Source of the DNA: JADFRG01 sp046759305
GTDB lineage: Bacteria > Chloroflexota > Anaerolineae > Anaerolineales > E44-bin32
Direction of reading: 5' to 3'
Assembly (NCBI GenBank): GCA_046759305.1
Contig: JBHIBY010000054.1
Span: 1 to 17,592, forward strand
DNA: 17,592 nucleotides
Part shown: one piece after another, positions 7,926-14,893 of the stretch
How positions within the stretch are numbered: position 1 is the first letter of the stretch
How the letters are laid out: the number at the start of each line of letters is the position of its first letter
Translations under genes and position numbers: made by a program
Notes under the pieces: model-generated
Told to the model about the DNA's origin: nothing
What the model saw: only the letters and a program-made list of their open reading frames with translations
Databases searched by the model: none

Positions 7926-8537
7926 CTAGAACAGGCTGAGCTGCTCCATATCGGGTGGGTCCTCAGCCCGCATCGGCCGTGCCTCTCGCCCGATAAGCTC
8001 GGGCAGCCTAGCGAAATCAACATGGATCGTTTGTCGCAAAGATGGTTGGTGAAGGGCTGCCGCCGGATGATACATCGGCACCACAATTCGGTCCCCAATT
8101 CGTTGTGCGTTGCCATGTATGGCGGAGATACGCGCGTTTGGAAAAAAACGAGCCATCGAGAATCGCCCGAGCGTAACAACCACTTTCGGATTGAGAGAAC
8201 GGGTCTGTCGCTCCAGATAGGCTGAGCAGGCCTCAATTTCCTCTGCCTGTGGATCGCGGTTCCCCGGGGGCCGGCACTTAACTATATTCGTGATAAAGAC
8301 CTCTTCTCGCGAAAGCCCGATGGATGCCAGGAGCTCCTCGAGGAAGTTGCCAGCGGCACCTACGAAGGGTCGCCCTTGCTCATTCTCGTGGAAACCAGGA
8401 CCTTCTCCGATAAACAGCAGCTCGGCGTCTGTGGGACCTTCGCCAGGAACGGCTGATTTTCTTGACAAATGAAGCTTGCAATCTGTGCAAGCTGCGACCT
8501 CTGCAGCAACCAATTCCAACTCCTCCGCTGCGGTCAC
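7926..8537 (-). CDS. Family 4 uracil-DNA glycosylase (Fe-S)
   Basis: The 203-residue protein shows every family 4 UDG landmark. The four cysteines that would hold a 4Fe-4S cluster are C17 and C20 (CTDC) and C88 and C104. Motif A is GEGPGFHENEQGRPFVG (residues 44-60), FITNIVKCRPPGNRDP is at 81-96, and the second active-site motif MYHPAA is near residue 155. The enzyme removes uracil from DNA, the first step of base excision repair. The start is GTG at 8537, overlapping the rimI stop by four bases (GTGA), with GGAGG four bases upstream. It is the last gene of the tsaE-tsaB-rimI cluster before the glycan genes. The DNA-repair role is a family assignment; the association with t6A genes is positional only. 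Confidence 0.93.
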   Translation of the reverse strand: MTAAEELELVAAEVAACTDCKLHLSRKSAVPGEGPTDAELLFIGEGPGFHENEQGRPFVGAAGNFLEELLASIGLSREEVFITNIVKCRPPGNRDPQAEEIEACSAYLERQTRSLNPKVVVTLGRFSMARFFPNARISAIHGNAQRIGDRIVVPMYHPAAALHQPSLRQTIHVDFARLPELIGREARPMRAEDPPDMEQLSLF

Positions 8538-9025
8538 CGGTCCTCCATCCGAGCGAGCTGTGAGATCTCACTTAGTGTCATGAGGGTCGCATCCTCATTG
8601 TTGTCGCGATAGTAACCTTCTCGCCGTCCAACCACCTCAAAGCCCAGTTTTTCGTAAAGTGAGATGGCCGCTTCATTCGACTCGCGAACCTCAAGGGTAG
8701 CTACATGAGCCCCTTTACCAGCTGCGGCTACGAGTGCATTTTTCAGCAAGTCCTCTCCGATCCCCTGCATTCGAAATTCAGGCTGAACCGCGAAAGTACT
8801 GATATGTACCTCGTCGCCGATCAGCCAGTAGCCCAAGAAGGCAACGATTGCGCCGTCATCTAATCTCGCTACGAATAGCTGCGCCGCTGGATTATCGGTC
8901 AGCTCGTATCGGTAACTCCGTTCCGGCCATGGATTCGAAAATGAGACGCGATCAATCTCAAGAACAGCCGGAATATCTTCAAGAGTCATTTTCTGAATAA
9001 GGTAGCGAGGAAGAATTGCGATCAC
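8534..9025 (-). CDS. rimI: RimI-type GNAT N-acetyltransferase
   Basis: With the GTG start at 9025 the protein has 163 residues. That start overlaps the tsaB stop by four bases (GTGA), and the following residues, IQKMTLEDIPAVLEID, match the usual RimI N-terminus. The longer frame, beginning at 9133, lies inside tsaB and adds 36 non-conserved residues. The GNAT fold is shown by SFSNPWPE early on, the acetyl-CoA pyrophosphate loop RMQGIG, and the C-terminal LEVRESNEAAISLYEKLGF and GYYRDNNEDATLM. RimI acetylates the N-terminal alanine of ribosomal protein S18, and relatives acetylate other protein N-termini. Its place right after tsaB is common in bacteria. Confidence 0.9.
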   Translation of the reverse strand: MIAILPRYLIQKMTLEDIPAVLEIDRVSFSNPWPERSYRYELTDNPAAQLFVARLDDGAIVAFLGYWLIGDEVHISTFAVQPEFRMQGIGEDLLKNALVAAAGKGAHVATLEVRESNEAAISLYEKLGFEVVGRREGYYRDNNEDATLMTLSEISQLARMEDR

Positions 9026-9675
9026 GATACGGGGTCGAGGTAGATTGGCGCTAACTTTGAGGGATCCTCGGCCTTTCCTTTGCGGGCTTTCTTCCACCCG
9101 AGTTCGGCCAAAACACTGGGCCGGCGAACACACATCGAGGCCGGAGCGAGGATTGCATTAGCTACTTGCTTGAGCGATTCCCTGGCTTCCGTATTTAGTT
9201 CACCGCAAATGTAAGTCGACTGCTTGAGCTCACCAGCCAAATCGTCCCATGTGAGCGTTTTTGTGCCCTTCCGGGCGGTCCAGCCATTTCGGGTCCATTT
9301 GTACCACACGGCAGCTACACGTCCTCGCCCCGCCTGCAAGGTAGCCAACATCGGCTCTTCCATTTGGGGTTGCGCGCTGGCGAGGATGTCGAGCGTAGGG
9401 ATTCCGACAATTGGTAGATTCTGTGCCAGGCTGAAGCCCTTGGCAAGAGCCATCCCGATTCGCAACCCGGTATAGGAACCAGGACCTTGAGCCACCGCCA
9501 CCGCGGTGAGATCAGCCTGACTTGCTCCGGCTCTTCGAAAAGAGATCGCGACTTCTGGTGCGAGTTCTGTCGTATGGTGACGGTCGCTGTACCAAACACT
9601 CTCGCTCAGAACCTCTGCTCCGTCGTAGAGCGCAAGGCCCAGCATGTTGGTTGCGGTGTCGATCGCTAATAGCAT
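9022..9675 (-). CDS. tsaB: tRNA t6A37 biosynthesis protein TsaB
   Basis: This 217-residue protein belongs to the ASKHA-fold partner of TsaD. It opens with MLLAIDTATNMLGLAL (D6 in the first nucleotide-fold strand), then DRHHTTELAP near 31-40, and carries QGPGSYTGLRIG at 63-74, the TsaB signature. The C-terminal half is less conserved, as usual. TsaB acts with TsaC, TsaD and TsaE to put threonylcarbamoyl on A37 of ANN-decoding tRNAs. The gene begins two bases after the tsaE stop and ends overlapping rimI. tsaD and tsaC are not in this window. Confidence 0.93.
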   Translation of the reverse strand: MLLAIDTATNMLGLALYDGAEVLSESVWYSDRHHTTELAPEVAISFRRAGASQADLTAVAVAQGPGSYTGLRIGMALAKGFSLAQNLPIVGIPTLDILASAQPQMEEPMLATLQAGRGRVAAVWYKWTRNGWTARKGTKTLTWDDLAGELKQSTYICGELNTEARESLKQVANAILAPASMCVRRPSVLAELGWKKARKGKAEDPSKLAPIYLDPVS

Positions 9676-9677
9676 GC

Positions 9678-10196
9678 CTATGCGCCGAATGCGACTTTGC
9701 TGAACTTGCGAAGCAATCGTTCGTAGTGCAAGCCGCTAGCTTCGAAGTGCAGGTTGCGCCGAACGTCATCCACCCACTCAAGGCTTACCCACAAGCGCTC
9801 GCCAGGGATCACTTTTAGTACTCGCTCCGGCCACTCGATCATGATCGGACCGGAACCGTTGAACATTTCCCCCAGCCCTAGCGCCGCTGCTTCTTGATCG
9901 TTCGCCACACGAAACGCGTCAAAGTGATATAGGCGATGGGCGTCTGCTCTTCGATATTCATTGATTAGAACGAAACTGGGACTCGTCACGCGATCTAGGG
10001 CTCCCCAACCGCGTGCAATTCCTTTCGCAAAGGTGGTTTTGCCAGCCCCGAGGTCACCAGCCAGACAAAACAGGTCACCCGCCTGTGCCAACTCGCCCAA
10101 CCGAACTCCCAGCCGCTCTGTCTGTTCTGGACTGTGACTGAGGAACTCTTGGCTCCGCTCGTCAAGGATGGGCATGGGGCGGGCCGCATTATACAC
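9678..10196 (-). CDS. tsaE: tRNA t6A biosynthesis ATPase TsaE
   Basis: TsaE is the small P-loop ATPase that drives turnover of the TsaBD complex in t6A synthesis. The Walker A motif is GDLGAGKTT (K53 with the start used here), followed by TSPSFVLINEY and HFDAFRV, all typical of the family. IEWPERV near the C-terminal third is also conserved. The start is uncertain. GTG at 10196 has a perfect AGGAGG (10208-10203) six bases upstream and gives 172 residues. ATG at 10175 gives 165 residues and lies just downstream of a TATAAT box. The longest open frame, from ATG at 10217, would run into the divergent promoter and is unlikely. The gene heads the tsaE-tsaB-rimI-UDG set. Confidence 0.9.
   Translation of the reverse strand: MYNAARPMPILDERSQEFLSHSPEQTERLGVRLGELAQAGDLFCLAGDLGAGKTTFAKGIARGWGALDRVTSPSFVLINEYRRADAHRLYHFDAFRVANDQEAAALGLGEMFNGSGPIMIEWPERVLKVIPGERLWVSLEWVDDVRRNLHFEASGLHYERLLRKFSKVAFGA
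10188..10193 (-). promoter_or_regulatory. Candidate -10 box (TATAAT) for tsaE
   Basis: A perfect TATAAT reads on the minus strand from 10193 to 10188, 12 bases before the ATG at 10175. At 17-bp spacing the -35 position holds TGGGAA, a poor match to TTGACA. If used, transcription would begin around 10181 and leave a leader of only about six bases before that ATG. It competes with the Shine-Dalgarno/GTG reading just upstream. Confidence 0.4.
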
Positions 10197-10202
10197 CCCC
10201 TC

Positions 10203-10208
10203 CCTCCT
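10203..10208 (-). promoter_or_regulatory. Shine-Dalgarno AGGAGG before the GTG start of tsaE
   Basis: On the minus strand the six bases AGGAGG lie six nucleotides before GTG at 10196. This favours that codon as the tsaE start. It conflicts with the TATAAT at 10193-10188, which would then sit inside the coding region. Confidence 0.5.
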
Positions 10209-10210
10209 AC

Positions 10211-10239
10211 TTCCCATTGGGTGGTCTCCATACTAGAAT
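10211..10239 (+). promoter_or_regulatory. Candidate promoter for the phosphoesterase gene
   Basis: TTCCCA at 10211-10216 (four of six matches to TTGACA) and TAGAAT at 10234-10239 (five of six matches to TATAAT) are separated by 17 bp. The usual start point, about seven bases beyond the -10, falls on the G of the GTG codon at 10247, so the mRNA would be leaderless. No Shine-Dalgarno sequence precedes that GTG, which agrees. Confidence 0.5.
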
Positions 10240-10246
10240 TCACGAC

Positions 10247-10987
10247 GTGCGCATCCTCGTCATGTCCGACATCCATGCCAATCTCACCGCACTCAAGTCG
10301 GTACTTGAGGATGCTGGGAATCGAACCCCAGCCTATGATGCAGTATGGTGTCTTGGCGATACTGTAGGATATGGACCGGATCCAAATGAGTGTGTCGAGT
10401 TGGTCAGCACGCTTCCGGGATTAGTTTGGCTGATTGGCAACCATGACGAGGCAGCTCTCGGAATGACACAACTCACTCGTTTTAACCACGACGCGCGCGC
10501 AGCCGCAGCCTGGACACAGGATGTACTGAGTGAGGAGAGCACTTCATACCTAAAGGACTTACCCAGCATAACGAACGCAGACAACTTCACGCTGGCGCAC
10601 GGCAGTCCGCGCCAACCCGTATGGGAATACATCCTCGATCCTCGTACTGCGGATGCTAATTTCGGTGAATTCGAATCCGACTACTGCCTCGTGGGCCACT
10701 CGCACCTCCCATTGATTTTCCAACGCAGTTCTGCGGATGCGCTCGCAATATCCAAAACGGTAGCTTGGAATCAAGCCGCGCCCCTTTCACCGCGCATGAT
10801 CCTCAATCCCGGATCCGTTGGACAACCGCGCGACATGGATCCGCGCGCTGCGTACGCAATCCTCGATCTGAAGGCCAAGACTTGGGAAGCTCGCAGAGCT
10901 GCCTATGAAATCAGCGAAGTTCAGCTGCGTATGCTAAAGGCCGGCCTGCCTGAGCGCCAGGCACTACGGCTGGTCGCTGGTTGGTAA
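10247..10987 (+). CDS. Calcineurin-like metallophosphoesterase
   Basis: Starting at GTG 10247 the 246-residue product begins MRILVMSDIHANLTAL, the normal beginning of this family. The extra ten residues of the longer frame, from ATG at 10217, overlap the promoter. The metal-binding motifs are all there: D8-x-H10, G37-D38 with VGYGP, G64-N65-H66-D67, then TLAHGSPRQP, and the final GHSHLP pair followed by ILNPGSVGQPRD. This is the YfcE/DR1281-like group of small Mn/Fe phosphodiesterases that resemble diadenosine tetraphosphatases. The natural substrate cannot be told from sequence. It is divergent from tsaE and 78 bp from the next gene on the same strand. Confidence 0.9.
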   Translation: MRILVMSDIHANLTALKSVLEDAGNRTPAYDAVWCLGDTVGYGPDPNECVELVSTLPGLVWLIGNHDEAALGMTQLTRFNHDARAAAAWTQDVLSEESTSYLKDLPSITNADNFTLAHGSPRQPVWEYILDPRTADANFGEFESDYCLVGHSHLPLIFQRSSADALAISKTVAWNQAAPLSPRMILNPGSVGQPRDMDPRAAYAILDLKAKTWEARRAAYEISEVQLRMLKAGLPERQALRLVAGW

Positions 10988-11065
10988 CTTACTCGGCTCG
11001 CTACCGTGATGGGAACCTTTGATTATGATTTGGCGTCTTCAAAGGGAATAAGCAAGGAGCAAACA

Positions 11066-11998
11066 ATGAAGAAGAAAGCTATTTATCTCCCGCTATCCCT
11101 GATTGTGTTCGTATTATCTGCATGCGCAGCTCCGGCTCAAGATGATGCCTTCTTTGAGCCTGCGATCGGGATGGTCGCTCCTGCACCAGCCGAATTTGCT
11201 GAGGCCGAAGCCGTAGCCGAGTCAAGCTTTGGGCGCGACGCTGTTGGTGGCTTCGCCGGCGATGTGGCTCCAGCTGATCGCGTGGTCATTAGGACTGCAA
11301 ACATGTCCATCGTGGTGCCCGAGCCATCCGCCTCGGTTCAGGAAATTGCAGATCTGGCCAACGAAATGGGCGGATTTGTAGTCAGTTCCAACGTCTTCCA
11401 GACTTTCTTCTCTGAAGCCAACGTTTCCGCAGATCGTGCTTCGATAACAATCCGTGTCCCTTCCGAACGCCTCGACGAGGCGTTGGAGGCCATCAGATCT
11501 GGTGCCACAGAGGTTCAGAGCGAGAGCGTCTCTGGACAAGACGTGACCCAAGAGTTCACGGATCTTCAATCCAGGCTGCGTAATCTCGAAGCCGCCGAGG
11601 AACAGTTGATAGAGATCATGGACGCAGCGACTGACACTGAACAGGTGCTGCAGGTCTTTGACAACCTTCGACGAGTGCGTGAGGAGATCGAAGTCATACA
11701 GGGTCGGATTCAGTACATCTCGGAATCGGCGAGGTTGTCGGCGATCTCGGTGGAGTTGATCCCGGACGTAGCCGCCCAGCCACTAGACATCGGGGGCTGG
11801 CGCCCGGAGGGGACCGTGAAGGAGGCATTTACAGCCTTGATCCGGGCCCTTCGCTTCCTTGGCGAAGCCGCGATCTGGTCCGCCATTTGCATCCTGCCGG
11901 TGGCCCTGATCCTAGGAGTGCCGCTGTACTTCGTCTTTCGCAGAATTCAGCGACGGCGCGCCGCTTCAGCAGCTGAAGAACCAAAAAGTGCTGGCTAA
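11066..11998 (+). CDS. DUF4349 family lipoprotein with C-terminal membrane helix
   Basis: The true start is ATG at 11066, with AAGGAG six bases upstream, giving 310 residues that open MKKKAIYLPLSLIVFVLSAC. The signal peptide ends in the lipobox LSAC (C20), so the mature N-terminus is probably lipidated. Residues about 75-235 form the DUF4349 domain: VIRTANMSIVVPE, MGGFVVSS, ITIRVPSERLDEAL, a SGQDVTQEFTDLQSRLRN segment, and a long predicted coiled coil (LEAAEEQLIEIMDAATDTEQ and the QVFDNLRRVREEIEVIQGRI region). A single hydrophobic helix (AAIWSAICILPVALILGVPL) near 265-285 precedes a basic tail. The domain's function is not known; the layout suggests an envelope anchoring or sensing role. The longer frame from 11006 adds 20 residues with no ribosome site. 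Confidence 0.85.
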   Translation: MKKKAIYLPLSLIVFVLSACAAPAQDDAFFEPAIGMVAPAPAEFAEAEAVAESSFGRDAVGGFAGDVAPADRVVIRTANMSIVVPEPSASVQEIADLANEMGGFVVSSNVFQTFFSEANVSADRASITIRVPSERLDEALEAIRSGATEVQSESVSGQDVTQEFTDLQSRLRNLEAAEEQLIEIMDAATDTEQVLQVFDNLRRVREEIEVIQGRIQYISESARLSAISVELIPDVAAQPLDIGGWRPEGTVKEAFTALIRALRFLGEAAIWSAICILPVALILGVPLYFVFRRIQRRRAASAAEEPKSAG

Positions 11999-12025
11999 AT
12001 CGCAATAGAATAGTATCCAACATAA

Positions 12026-12064
12026 GAGGGGGCTGTCTCGAAAGCTGCTGAGACAGCCTCTTTT
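12026..12064 (+). terminator. Intrinsic terminator after the DUF4349 gene
   Basis: GAGGGGGCTGTCTC (12026-12039) pairs with GAGACAGCCTC (12050-12060) over a ten-base loop, with a small G bulge, and TTTT follows at 12061-12064. It lies 28 bases past the stop codon. The convergent transporter operon ends at 12178; the 113 bp between (12065-12177) show no gene and no clear terminator for the minus strand. Confidence 0.85.
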
Positions 12065-12177
12065 CATATATGGAGCTATGGCTCAAGCGCGAGCAAAAGG
12101 GGAGCGATGGCTAGGCTGGTGATGAGTTGCTTGCGGGGCATAAGGTGGATATCTTTTTTCGACTTTGATAGCCTGCC

Positions 12178-12933
12178 TCATTCGATCGCCGAGCGTACTT
12201 GATCGACCAGCCGTCCAAACTCTGGAGTATGCATCATGTCCAAGCTGCGGGGCCGGTTGAGGGGCACATCAAGATCGAGTCGGATCGAGCCTGGGCGGTG
12301 GCTCAATGCAAGCACTCGATCCGCCATCAGCAACGCCTCCTGGATTGAGTGAGTCACCATCAGGACTGTGACCTTTTCCATTTGCCAAATCCTTAGCAGC
12401 TCGAAGACCATCCGCTCCCGCGTTAGAGCATCCAGCGATCCAAATGGCTCATCCAACAGCAACAGGACCGGCTCATGAATCAGAGCACGTGCGATCGCTA
12501 CTCTCTGCGCCATACCGCCCGAAAGATCTCTGGGCAAGCTGCGCTCGAAATCCGCGAGACCGACGAGCTCGAGCAGGTCACCTGCACGGCGCGATTTCTC
12601 ACTAGAGTTCACTCCCTGTAGTTCCAAAGGCAGCTCGACGTTCTCGATGGTAGAGCGCCATGGCATCAAGTTCGCGGATTGAAATACAAAGCCGATGCGC
12701 CTGCGTGGGCCTTCCACGCGCTCGCCCTCAAATCTCACTTCTCCATGAGTGGGGCTCAGCAGTCCTCCCACCAGTCTCAGCAATGTGCTTTTACCACTCC
12801 CAGAGGGTCCTACCACGCAGACAAACGCGTTCCGTTGCGCAGAAAAAGTGACAGCTTTCAACGCCTGCAGACCGCCATTTCCGTTGGGAAATGTCATCGA
12901 CAATCCGCTGGTGGACAGGATGCTGTCGGGCAT
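12178..12933 (-). CDS. ABC transporter ATP-binding protein (riboflavin uptake, NitT/TauT type)
   Basis: With the start at ATG 12933 the protein has 251 residues and begins MPDSILSTSGLSMTF. Motifs are complete: Walker A GPSGSGKST (42-50), Q-loop FVFQ (82-85), signature LSGGMAQR (137-144), Walker B LLLLDEPFG (157-165) with D-loop SLD, and switch His in MVTHS (H195). The ATPase powers the importer formed with the permease and lipoprotein next to it. The ATG overlaps the upstream lipoprotein gene stop by one base (TGATG). A longer frame from 13026 lies within that gene and is rejected. The ATPase type is that of nitrate/sulfonate/thiamine-precursor importers; the riboflavin assignment comes from the FMN riboswitch. 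Confidence 0.9.
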   Translation of the reverse strand: MPDSILSTSGLSMTFPNGNGGLQALKAVTFSAQRNAFVCVVGPSGSGKSTLLRLVGGLLSPTHGEVRFEGERVEGPRRRIGFVFQSANLMPWRSTIENVELPLELQGVNSSEKSRRAGDLLELVGLADFERSLPRDLSGGMAQRVAIARALIHEPVLLLLDEPFGSLDALTRERMVFELLRIWQMEKVTVLMVTHSIQEALLMADRVLALSHRPGSIRLDLDVPLNRPRSLDMMHTPEFGRLVDQVRSAIE

Positions 12934-13895
12934 CAAGGCAAGTAATCGTTCGTAAACGCTGCCGATACATCCATCGGCTCTGAAAGCAGGTCCATTTCGA
13001 GCAGCACCGTCTGCATGTTCTCCCACGCCTGTGAATCAGAATGTCCTGGCTTGTCGGCCATCCAGAATTCAATGCTCTTAGCCAGCACCTCTCGCTGAAG
13101 GTCTTGATCCGCAGCGCTCATCTGATCGAGCCCCTCGATGTACTTCTTCGAGATTTCAAAGGCCGCTTCCGGATCCTCGATGGTGTCACTCAAGCCCCGT
13201 AATGTTGCGCGGATCATTCCACGTACAGCATCGGGATTGTTGGTCAGCATCGACTCGTTTGTGAGGATGCCGTTTGAGGCTAAATCGACATAGTCGGCTA
13301 CTCGAACCACATTTACCGGATGGCCGCGGGCATTCAGCTGCAGTGGCTCGTTGTTGGCATACACAACCACTACCTGCACCTGTCCTGCAACCAGCGACTC
13401 GACCTGATTGAAGCCGATGGAGTCGAGCGTGACGTCCTGCTCTGTAAGGCCCGCGGCATGCAACAGGGCACGAAATCCCACGTAGGACGCACCAAAGGTC
13501 CCCGGAATGCCGATATGAGCGCCCTCCAGATCCTGCGGTGCCTCGATGCCGCTTTCGGCAGGGGCCGCGATGGCAATCGGAAAATCCTGCCACCATGCCA
13601 TCACGTAGACGACCGGCAGCTCTTGAGCCCTTGCCAGGAGCACCTGCTCACCGGAAGCCAAGGAAAACGGCAGCTCACCTGCTCCGACCAGCTTCACGCC
13701 ATCCGTTTCAAATGAGTAATCGAACTCGAGATCGATCCCTTCCTCCGCGTAATATCCTCGGTCCAACGCGACATAAAATGGGGCGTACTGCACGTTCGGA
13801 ACGAAGCCCATCGGCAGACGGACTTTAGAGGAGGCTTCGGGCGTCTGACACGCGGCCAACCCGAGCAGAACGATTGAGAGCAATCGGCGCTTCAT
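12933..13895 (-). CDS. ribY: NMT1/THI5-like substrate-binding lipoprotein, RibY type
   Basis: The start used is ATG 13895, overlapping the permease stop by one base (TAATG). It gives 320 residues opening MKRRLLSIVLLGLAACQTPE; the lipobox is LAAC (C16), so the protein is a membrane-anchored receptor. The rest is a periplasmic-binding fold of the NMT1/THI5 family: GFVPNVQYAPFYVALDRGYY, GIDLEFDY, LASGEQVLLARAQELPVVYV and GIPGTFGASYVGFRALL. The same fold binds thiamine precursors in ThiY and riboflavin in RibY. The FMN riboswitch upstream, rather than a TPP riboswitch, favours riboflavin or a related flavin. The longer frame from 13916 adds seven residues from inside the permease gene. Confidence 0.82.
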   Translation of the reverse strand: MKRRLLSIVLLGLAACQTPEASSKVRLPMGFVPNVQYAPFYVALDRGYYAEEGIDLEFDYSFETDGVKLVGAGELPFSLASGEQVLLARAQELPVVYVMAWWQDFPIAIAAPAESGIEAPQDLEGAHIGIPGTFGASYVGFRALLHAAGLTEQDVTLDSIGFNQVESLVAGQVQVVVVYANNEPLQLNARGHPVNVVRVADYVDLASNGILTNESMLTNNPDAVRGMIRATLRGLSDTIEDPEAAFEISKKYIEGLDQMSAADQDLQREVLAKSIEFWMADKPGHSDSQAWENMQTVLLEMDLLSEPMDVSAAFTNDYLP

Positions 13896-14665
13896 TATCC
13901 CCCTGCCGTTCTCCATGCCAACAGCCTGCGCTCGAGCGTGGCGACAATGCCGTAAAGCATCAATGCCATAGCGACCAATGTGAGCACAGCGACAAAAACC
14001 AAAGGTGTGTCGTAAAGTCCATCTCCTAGATTGATCAAGAATCCCAGCCCCTGATCGGCGCCAACAAACTCTCCGACCACAGCGCCAATCACCGCAAGAG
14101 TCGCTCCAATCTTGAGACCCCCCAACAGAACCGGCATGGCAGCCGGCACTTCTAGCTTCCTGAAGATCTGTGCTTTCGTGGCCCGCAGCGAACGCATCAG
14201 GTCGTAGAGCTCAGAGGGGACGGTTCGAACCCCTACTATGGTGTTGATCAGGACCGGGAAGAAAACGATCAGCGCACAAATCAGAACCTTAGAGATTCGG
14301 CCTGGGCCAAACCAGATTACAAGCAGGGGTGCGATCGCTACGATCGGAATCGACTGCGAGGCAACAATGTATGGAGATAGGACACGTTCGAGGGTCGAAG
14401 ATTTCGCAAGGCCATAGCCAAGGAATGAGGCGGAGATTGCCCCTAAGGCGAGACCGGCAATCACTTCCGACAATGTGACCAGAGTGTGGCGAAGTAGGCT
14501 GCCGTCCATCAATGCACGGCCAAACCTTTCGCTGATTGCGCTTGGCGGAGGCAGAATGAACTGTGGTATTTCACTCAACCTTGCTGCACCCTCCCAAATC
14601 ACAAGTGCGATAGCGATTGCCACTAACGGCAACAACGAGGTCAGTCGATTCGAAGACCCAGTCAA
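13895..14665 (-). CDS. ribX: ABC transporter permease, RibX type
   Basis: This is a six-helix permease of the binding-protein-dependent family. The cytoplasmic EAA-like loop is LMRSLRATKAQIFRKLEVP, which contacts the ATPase. The first helix is LLPLVAIAIALVIWEGAA, and ILPPPSAISERF follows it, as in SsuC/TauC/ThiX. The likely start is TTG at 14665 (256 residues) with GGGAG nine bases upstream; TTG at 14686 is a second choice. The open frame runs to 14887, but that part covers two terminator hairpins of the riboswitch and reads as non-protein sequence. The gene begins the operon and, by the riboswitch, imports riboflavin or a related flavin. Confidence 0.82.
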   Translation of the reverse strand: MTGSSNRLTSLLPLVAIAIALVIWEGAARLSEIPQFILPPPSAISERFGRALMDGSLLRHTLVTLSEVIAGLALGAISASFLGYGLAKSSTLERVLSPYIVASQSIPIVAIAPLLVIWFGPGRISKVLICALIVFFPVLINTIVGVRTVPSELYDLMRSLRATKAQIFRKLEVPAAMPVLLGGLKIGATLAVIGAVVGEFVGADQGLGFLINLGDGLYDTPLVFVAVLTLVAMALMLYGIVATLERRLLAWRTAGG

Positions 14666-14716
14666 TTCACGCCCGCTCCCATACAAACTCTGACCACAAC
14701 TCAAACATAGGTCGGC

Positions 14717-14756
14717 AAAACAAACACGCCCCAATGAGGTCAATTCGGGGCGTGTG
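14717..14756 (-). terminator. Second intrinsic terminator in the riboswitch leader
   Basis: On the minus strand ACACGCCCC (from 14755) pairs with GGGGCGTGT (to 14724) over a 14-base loop, and the following bases read TTTGTTTTG. It lies between the first terminator and the permease start, about 59 bases before the TTG at 14665. Confidence 0.7.
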
Positions 14757-14820
14757 CAGACAGGCGCAAATCCCGAAGACGATAGATCCTCGGCGCGCCA
14801 TCGCTCGGCGGACCAGTTCC

Positions 14821-14853
14821 AAACGAAAACCCCGAAGACGGTCGTCTTCGGGG
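14821..14853 (-). terminator. Riboswitch-controlled intrinsic terminator
   Basis: CCCCGAAGACG (14853-14843) and CGTCTTCGGGG (14840-14830) form an 11-bp stem with a tiny loop, followed by TTTTCGTTT. It lies 41 bases past the FMN aptamer. Its 5' arm, in TGCCCCGAA (14855-14847), is exactly complementary to TTCGGGGCA (15012-15004) at the start of the aptamer, giving a natural antiterminator. Confidence 0.85.
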
Positions 14854-14893
14854 CAAGCGTCATGCTTCTGGCGCCGTCGAGCGCCACAAAACG

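Noticed and set aside
9026..9133. 36-residue N-terminal extension of RimI
   Set aside because: It lies inside tsaB; the GTG at 9025 with GTGA overlap gives the normal RimI length.
11024..11029. TATGAT as a -10 box for the DUF4349 gene
   Set aside because: No acceptable -35 hexamer occurs at 15-19 bp upstream; the gene may simply be co-transcribed with the phosphoesterase.
12934..13026. 31-residue N-terminal extension of the ABC ATPase
   Set aside because: It lies inside the lipoprotein gene; ATG 12933 with TGATG overlap begins the normal ATPase N-terminus.
14666..14887. N-terminal extension of the permease frame to an ATG at 14887
   Set aside because: It spans both riboswitch terminators, and its residues are unlike any permease N-terminus.
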